Shown: positions 33,625-37,236 of the stretch, piece after piece
Position numbering within the stretch: the stretch's first letter is position 1
How the letters are laid out: every line of letters starts with the position of its first letter
Source: Bacteroidota bacterium
GTDB taxonomy: Bacteria > Bacteroidota > Bacteroidia > Palsa-965
Assembly: GCA_013289095.1 (NCBI GenBank)
Contig: JABDAO010000017.1
Location: 1-37,236 of the forward strand
DNA: 37,236 bases
Direction of reading: 5' to 3'
Notes under the pieces: model-generated
What the model was told of the DNA's origin: nothing
The model's input: only the letters and a program-made list of their open reading frames with translations
The model's database searches: none
Translations under genes and position numbers: made by a program

Positions 33625-33667
33625 AAAAAGGCCTGCATGCTCTACCCGGCATTTGCAGGCCTTTTTT
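33625..33667. terminator. Intrinsic terminator after the S9 peptidase
   Basis: AAAAAGGCCTGCA (33625-33637) and TGCAGGCCTTTTTT (33654-33667) form a stem with a 16-nt loop, flanked by A and T runs. Confidence 0.88.
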
Positions 33668-33731
33668 ATGTATCTGTTTGGTACTGAATAGATTTATGGT
33701 GTAAACGGGTTTGCTGATCCTGCACCCGCGC

Positions 33732-33920
33732 AACTTCTGCGTTCGCCCGCTGAAGTTTTCCGGTCGCCCGAGCAAGTTTTCCGGTTGCCCGAGCAAGTTT
33801 TCCGGTCGCCCGCGCAAGTTTTCCGGTCGCCCGCGCAAGTTTTCCGGTTGCCCGGGCAGGTTTTCCGGTCGCCCGCGCAAGTTTTCCGGTCGCCCGTGCA
33901 ACTTCCGCGTTGGCACAAGG
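33732..33920. repeat. 21-bp minisatellite (nine units) between convergent genes
   Basis: Seven near-identical units of AAGTTTTCCGGTYGCCCGNGC start at 33753, 33774, 33795, 33816, 33837, 33858 and 33879. They are flanked on both sides by a variant unit (AACTTCTGCGTT... at 33732 and AACTTCCGCGTT... at 33900). On the minus strand one frame reads ANAEVAR, then repeated ATGKLAR, then ANAEVAR; other minus frames read GRPENLR and CAGDRKT, and a plus frame reads KFSGRPR. All are open because the 21-bp period preserves frame. No frame has a promoter or start context, so it is called a repeat, not a gene. Confidence 0.85.
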
Positions 33921-34024
33921 AAGTTGCACGGGTTCATTAGAAAACTGCTTTTTGACACAGAAAAGTTATTCGGGTTCAGGGCGGGTCTTCCGCAGAAAAG
34001 CCAATTCATAGACGGGGAGACATT

Positions 34025-35665
34025 TTATTCCTTCACAATCTTTTCGAGAATACTCCCTGTAGTGGTTCTTACCGAAAAAAGATAGAGCCCAGGTTCAAAG
34101 TCACCCAGCTCTATAGCCAGACTGGTGGTTCCATTTTGAAAATTTTGGAGAGATCGAATCTTTTTTCCACAGCTGTTCAGGATCTCAACCGATCTCAACT
34201 CCCCTGCCCTGCTGGTAAGCTGAAGATTCAGAAGGGAATGAGCAGGATTGGGATAAAACCAAACCAGGTTCCCGGCCCAATTGGCGATCGACTCAGATGC
34301 AAGTGGATCGAACCCCTCGTTCACCAGGCTACCTGTATGAAGTGGATCCAGCCAATCACTCAGACGTTGCTGGGGTGTGGGGCCCGTATTCCAGGACACG
34401 GCAAAACTTCCGAAACAATCGTAATCCTGTGCCACAGGCCCCCAGCAAGCCGAAGGCCCTCCTGCCAACTGCCCGATTATCCTGCCCGAAGGGTCAAAAA
34501 GCGGAGCTCCTGACGAACCTTGTTCAGTACACCCATCTCGCCAGGGCCCGGTCTGCCAAACATGGATGCCATCATAAACGGTAGCCAGAACAGGCGAATC
34601 AGAGAAGGCCGCCTTTTTAATATCGCCCGAAGGGTGTTGTATACAGCATGCACTGTCGGCCGGTTGTACAGTTGCATTCCACCCCGCATAGTAAGCATGA
34701 AAGGAAGCAGGTACAGGGCTGTTCAGGAGGCAAAGTTGAAAATCGGAGGAGGTAGAGGCCGAAATTTCTTGTGCTCCGGTAATAAATTGTGTAGTATCGG
34801 GTTCCACCGGAGGATCATCACAACCCGGCGCTTCCCAGTTGAATCTGAATACCCACGAACCCGATGCTTTGCCACAGTGATTTGCAGTGAGCACATAAGG
34901 GGTTTGATCGTTTGCACTGTTGTTGACAAGGGTTGCGGTACAAAATGCATTTCCCCCGACCAATACACAGAGTACCGAGCGGGACTGAACAGACCTGAAT
35001 GCTCCTTCGGGGCAATGAATATTGGGGATACAAGCCCCCGCCTGGCCAAAGGATCGCGTAAACGACCACGAACGGTAACCGTGGGTCACCCTGAATAACC
35101 TGAATGGCAGGGTGGTATGCATACCCGGAGGTTCGTGGTATTCAACCAATACAGATTCGCCCTTGATCACATCGGTGCCCAATTCAGCATCAGCCGAGAC
35201 GGATAGACTGGTAAAAGGGCCTTGAACAATTTTGTGATCAGGAGAACAAACAAGGAGTGTAGCTCCCCGGGGGAGATGAACCTGGTCAAAAGCAAGATTG
35301 AGGGTCTGGGCCCCTTCAGAACGGAGTTCGATGGTCCAGTTCTGGCTTCCATCGTTTTGGAGGGTCCAGGTTCCTGAATTCTGACAAGTCAGGTTTACAA
35401 GATTATTATATCCAAAGCGGAATGGCCCTTTACCCCTATCGTTTACTGAATCTTCGGCCTGGAGCGCCCGGAGGTCGGGGGCTGGCAGGCTAACCAACAG
35501 AGCAGACAGATCGATACGAGATCCCGGGTTAGGGATAGCGTTGGAAAGAATGGCTGGCTGTGAAAACAAGGGTAGCGCAAAACAAAATAACAGAACGGCA
35601 AAGCCAGCGCTGAAATGATAAATCCTGATCGGGATATGATTGCTGCAATTCATCAGACCAAACAT
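34025..35665 (-). CDS. T9SS-exported lysyl-endopeptidase-like serine protease
   Basis: A 546-residue secreted S1-type protease like Achromobacter lysyl endopeptidase. A hydrophobic signal segment (about 20-35, FAVLLFCFALPLFS) is followed by a pro-region with 'LRSEGAQTLNLAFDQVHLPRG', then the catalytic domain: His263 in LTANHCG, Asp308 in SSDFQLCLL, Ser385 in EQGSSGAPLFD. Numerous cysteines suggest disulfides. The C-terminal 75 residues form a type A T9SS sorting domain (WFYPNPAHSLLNLQL, ILNSCGKKIRSL, GLYLFSVR, ending EKIVKE). It should be secreted or surface-anchored. Lys specificity is a family inference. The start could instead be Met5 (35653). The 21-bp repeat array lies beyond its 3' end. 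Confidence 0.88.
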   Translation of the reverse strand: MFGLMNCSNHIPIRIYHFSAGFAVLLFCFALPLFSQPAILSNAIPNPGSRIDLSALLVSLPAPDLRALQAEDSVNDRGKGPFRFGYNNLVNLTCQNSGTWTLQNDGSQNWTIELRSEGAQTLNLAFDQVHLPRGATLLVCSPDHKIVQGPFTSLSVSADAELGTDVIKGESVLVEYHEPPGMHTTLPFRLFRVTHGYRSWSFTRSFGQAGACIPNIHCPEGAFRSVQSRSVLCVLVGGNAFCTATLVNNSANDQTPYVLTANHCGKASGSWVFRFNWEAPGCDDPPVEPDTTQFITGAQEISASTSSDFQLCLLNSPVPASFHAYYAGWNATVQPADSACCIQHPSGDIKKAAFSDSPVLATVYDGIHVWQTGPWRDGCTEQGSSGAPLFDPSGRIIGQLAGGPSACWGPVAQDYDCFGSFAVSWNTGPTPQQRLSDWLDPLHTGSLVNEGFDPLASESIANWAGNLVWFYPNPAHSLLNLQLTSRAGELRSVEILNSCGKKIRSLQNFQNGTTSLAIELGDFEPGLYLFSVRTTTGSILEKIVKE

Positions 35666-35861
35666 GCTTCAACCCGAATCAACACGACGCCGGGTTAGCC
35701 TGTCCTGTGTTAAAGGTATCAATTATCCTCTTGAAAATAAAACAGGTCAACCGTTCTTCTTTTCTGACAAGCATCCAGCGGATGCTCCGACAGTTTGTTT
35801 GTTACCTCAAGTGCATGATACATGCATGTCTTTAATCCTCCAAAATCAGTTCATCCGGAAC

Positions 35862-35889
35862 TTGATCATCAATAATAATTTTATCTTTG
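35862..35889 (+). promoter_or_regulatory. Textbook Bacteroidota promoter of the M42 peptidase gene
   Basis: TTG (35862-35864), exactly 17 bp, then TATCTTTG (35882-35889), a perfect TAnnTTTG. The ATG follows at 35911, leaving a leader of about 15 nt. Confidence 0.8.
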
Positions 35890-35910
35890 TAGGGATCACA
35901 CATTTTTATT

Positions 35911-37002
35911 ATGGCCAAAAAAAAGAGCCCTGTTACAAAAGATTCGCTCGACTTCCTGGAGCGTTATATCAACAACCCTTCTCCAACCGGTTTTGAGTGG
36001 AAAGGACAAAAACTTTGGCTGGATTATCTCAAGCCTTATATCGATGAGCATTTTATCGATGTTTATGGTACAGCCGTTGGTGTGATCAACCCCAAGGCTC
36101 CTTATAAGGTGGTGATCGAGGCCCATGCCGATGAAATATCCTGGTTTGTGCATTACATCACCAAGGACGGGTTTATATACCTCCGTAAAAACGGCGGATC
36201 CGACCACATGATTGCACCCTCGAAACGGGTCAATATCCATACCGGGAAAGGCATGGTGAAAGCCATCTTCGGATGGCCGGCCATCCATACCCGTGAAACA
36301 GGCCGGGAAGAACAGCCCAGCATCAAAACCCTGTTTCTCGACTGTGGTTGCAGCTCGCTGGCTGAAGTCGAAAAGCTTGGAGTACATGTAGGCTGTGTGG
36401 TTACTTACGAAGACGAGTTCATGGTGCTGAACGATACGTACTATGTAGGTCGAGCGCTGGATAACCGGGCAGGTGGTTTTATCATTGCTGAAGTGGCCCG
36501 CATGCTGCACGAAACAAAAACAAAACTTCCGTTTGCCCTGTATATCACCAACTCGGTGCAGGAAGAAGTTGGGCTCAATGGGGCGCGTATGATTTCGCAC
36601 CGCATCAACCCCGATATTGCCATCGTTACCGATGTGATCCACGACTCCCAGACCCCGATGATGAACAAAATTGCCAATGGCGATATTGCCTGCGGCAAGG
36701 GGCCGGTGGTGACATACGGCCCTGCCGTTCACAACAAACTCCTCAAAACAGTGATCGATACGGCCGTGAAACACAAAATACCGTTCCAGCGCGAAGCCGT
36801 GTCTCGATCAACCGGCACAGATACCGATGCTTTCGCCTATTCGCGCGACGGTGTACCTTCGGTATTGATCTCGCTTCCGTTACGCTACATGCATACAACG
36901 GTTGAATCAGTACATAAAAAGGATGTGGAAAATGTAATCCTCCTTATTTTTGAGACGTTGAAAAAAATCGAAAAGAACCAGGACTTAAGTTATCTAAAAT
37001 AG
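35911..37002 (+). CDS. M42 family metallo-aminopeptidase
   Basis: A 363-residue cytosolic aminopeptidase of the M42 (glutamyl aminopeptidase/'endoglucanase M'/TET) family, which forms large oligomers and degrades short peptides. The dinuclear metal site is visible: His72 and Asp74 in EAHADEIS, bridging Asp184 in ALDNRAGG, catalytic Glu218 and Glu219 in VQEEVGL, Asp241 in IVTDVIHDS and His328 in RYMHTTVE. The PDZ-like insertion 'HMIAPSKRVNIHTGKG' is in place. Length fits the family. A strong promoter precedes it and the lipoprotein gene starts 5 nt after its stop, suggesting an operon. Confidence 0.93.
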   Translation: MAKKKSPVTKDSLDFLERYINNPSPTGFEWKGQKLWLDYLKPYIDEHFIDVYGTAVGVINPKAPYKVVIEAHADEISWFVHYITKDGFIYLRKNGGSDHMIAPSKRVNIHTGKGMVKAIFGWPAIHTRETGREEQPSIKTLFLDCGCSSLAEVEKLGVHVGCVVTYEDEFMVLNDTYYVGRALDNRAGGFIIAEVARMLHETKTKLPFALYITNSVQEEVGLNGARMISHRINPDIAIVTDVIHDSQTPMMNKIANGDIACGKGPVVTYGPAVHNKLLKTVIDTAVKHKIPFQREAVSRSTGTDTDAFAYSRDGVPSVLISLPLRYMHTTVESVHKKDVENVILLIFETLKKIEKNQDLSYLK

Positions 37003-37007
37003 AGCCT

Positions 37008-37236
37008 ATGTGCACCCACTTGCTGAAGTCTTGTTGCCCGGTTCTTGCCCTGCTGCTTTTTTCGTGCGGTAGTGGTAAGCAAAACAGTGGCGCCCCGGAT
37101 AAAGACCTGGCCGGTTCGGTGGTGGCGGATAAGGATATGGATTCTACACACCTCAAATACAGTCATTTGATCAGCAATGTTCCCATTCCGTTCGACATCC
37201 TGAAAAAGCTGTCGAACTCCTATGTAGTCTATAAAC
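37008..37236 (+). CDS. Lipoprotein, N-terminal part only (cut by window end)
   Basis: An open frame from ATG 37008 to the window end (76 codons). The start MCTHLLKSCCPVLALLLFSCG is a lipoprotein signal peptide with lipobox LFSC, so the mature protein begins at that Cys and is membrane-anchored. The mature start is Gly/Ser/Asp-rich (GSGKQNSGAPDKD), followed by 'HLISNVPIPFDILKKL', which resembles an uncharacterised Bacteroidota lipoprotein family with 'NIPSP...LL' near the N-terminus. It lies 5 nt after the M42 gene and is probably cotranscribed. Too short for ORF listing because it is truncated. Confidence 0.75.
   Translation, partial: MCTHLLKSCCPVLALLLFSCGSGKQNSGAPDKDLAGSVVADKDMDSTHLKYSHLISNVPIPFDILKKLSNSYVVYK

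Noticed and set aside
33732-33920. CRISPR array
   Set aside because: The 21-bp units are directly adjacent with no unique spacers, and no cas genes are present.
33620-34085. Several overlapping ORFs over the 21-bp repeats on both strands
   Set aside because: They are open only because the repeat period is a multiple of three; none has its own start region or family.

Overview
The window looks like a chromosomal segment of a Bacteroidota bacterium, probably a free-living Chitinophagia/Sphingobacteriia/Cytophagia-type organism. The evidence is threefold. Three secreted proteins end in type IX secretion (T9SS) sorting domains: two of the PNP...KxI type (type A) and one of the gliding-motility 'FTPNGDGxND' type (type B). 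Many genes are preceded by the Bacteroidota -7 element TAnnTTTG with little Shine-Dalgarno signal. Several families are typical of the phylum: SprB-repeat adhesin, M42 peptidase, signal peptidase I with an N-terminal membrane extension, and DUF2461. All calls were made by reading the sequence; no database search was possible.

Region 1 (1-3340) is accessory DNA. Seven GGGTCA...CCGAAA repeats look like the end of an IS21-family element, which cuts a tyrosine recombinase gene after about 90 codons. An AT-rich leader and a compact type II restriction-modification pair follow (ApaLI-like endonuclease and a beta-order DNA methyltransferase, 11-nt overlap). A strong bidirectional terminator, a hairpin cluster and a tRNA-Ser(UGA) close the block. 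The tRNA's 3' end faces the accessory DNA, as expected for a tRNA-targeted island.

Region 2 (3400-14700) is mostly housekeeping: an MFS transporter, a CoA-binding-domain protein, a tiny exported PAKK-repeat peptide, a likely minus-strand operon dapB - lepB - response regulator - histidine kinase, a DinB-like protein, a T9SS-exported protein, DUF2461, and a 95-residue unknown. Strong intrinsic terminators and a REP-like hairpin cluster lie between them.

Region 3 (15089-19984) is one giant adhesin (1631 aa) with a TTG start. It contains twelve SprB-type repeats, including an exact-length 924-bp four-repeat block present twice in tandem.

Region 4 (20385-31193) is a surface-glycan locus of the ABC-transporter-dependent type. 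It holds a WbdD-like methyltransferase/kinase-like/beta-sandwich/coiled-coil protein, Wzt and Wzm transporter subunits, a large WbsX-RgpF fusion with an N-terminal repeat array, a zinc-ribbon methyltransferase, a stand-alone RgpF-like protein and an unknown coiled-coil protein. The likely logic is glycan synthesis by the WbsX/RgpF enzymes, capping and length control by the WbdD-like protein, and export by Wzm/Wzt. Wzt lacks the usual C-terminal carbohydrate-binding domain. This is the best candidate for an unusual system in the window.

Region 5 (31691-37236) has an S9 peptidase, a 21-bp minisatellite open in several frames, a T9SS-exported lysyl-endopeptidase-like protease, an M42 aminopeptidase with a textbook promoter, and the start of a lipoprotein cut by the window edge.
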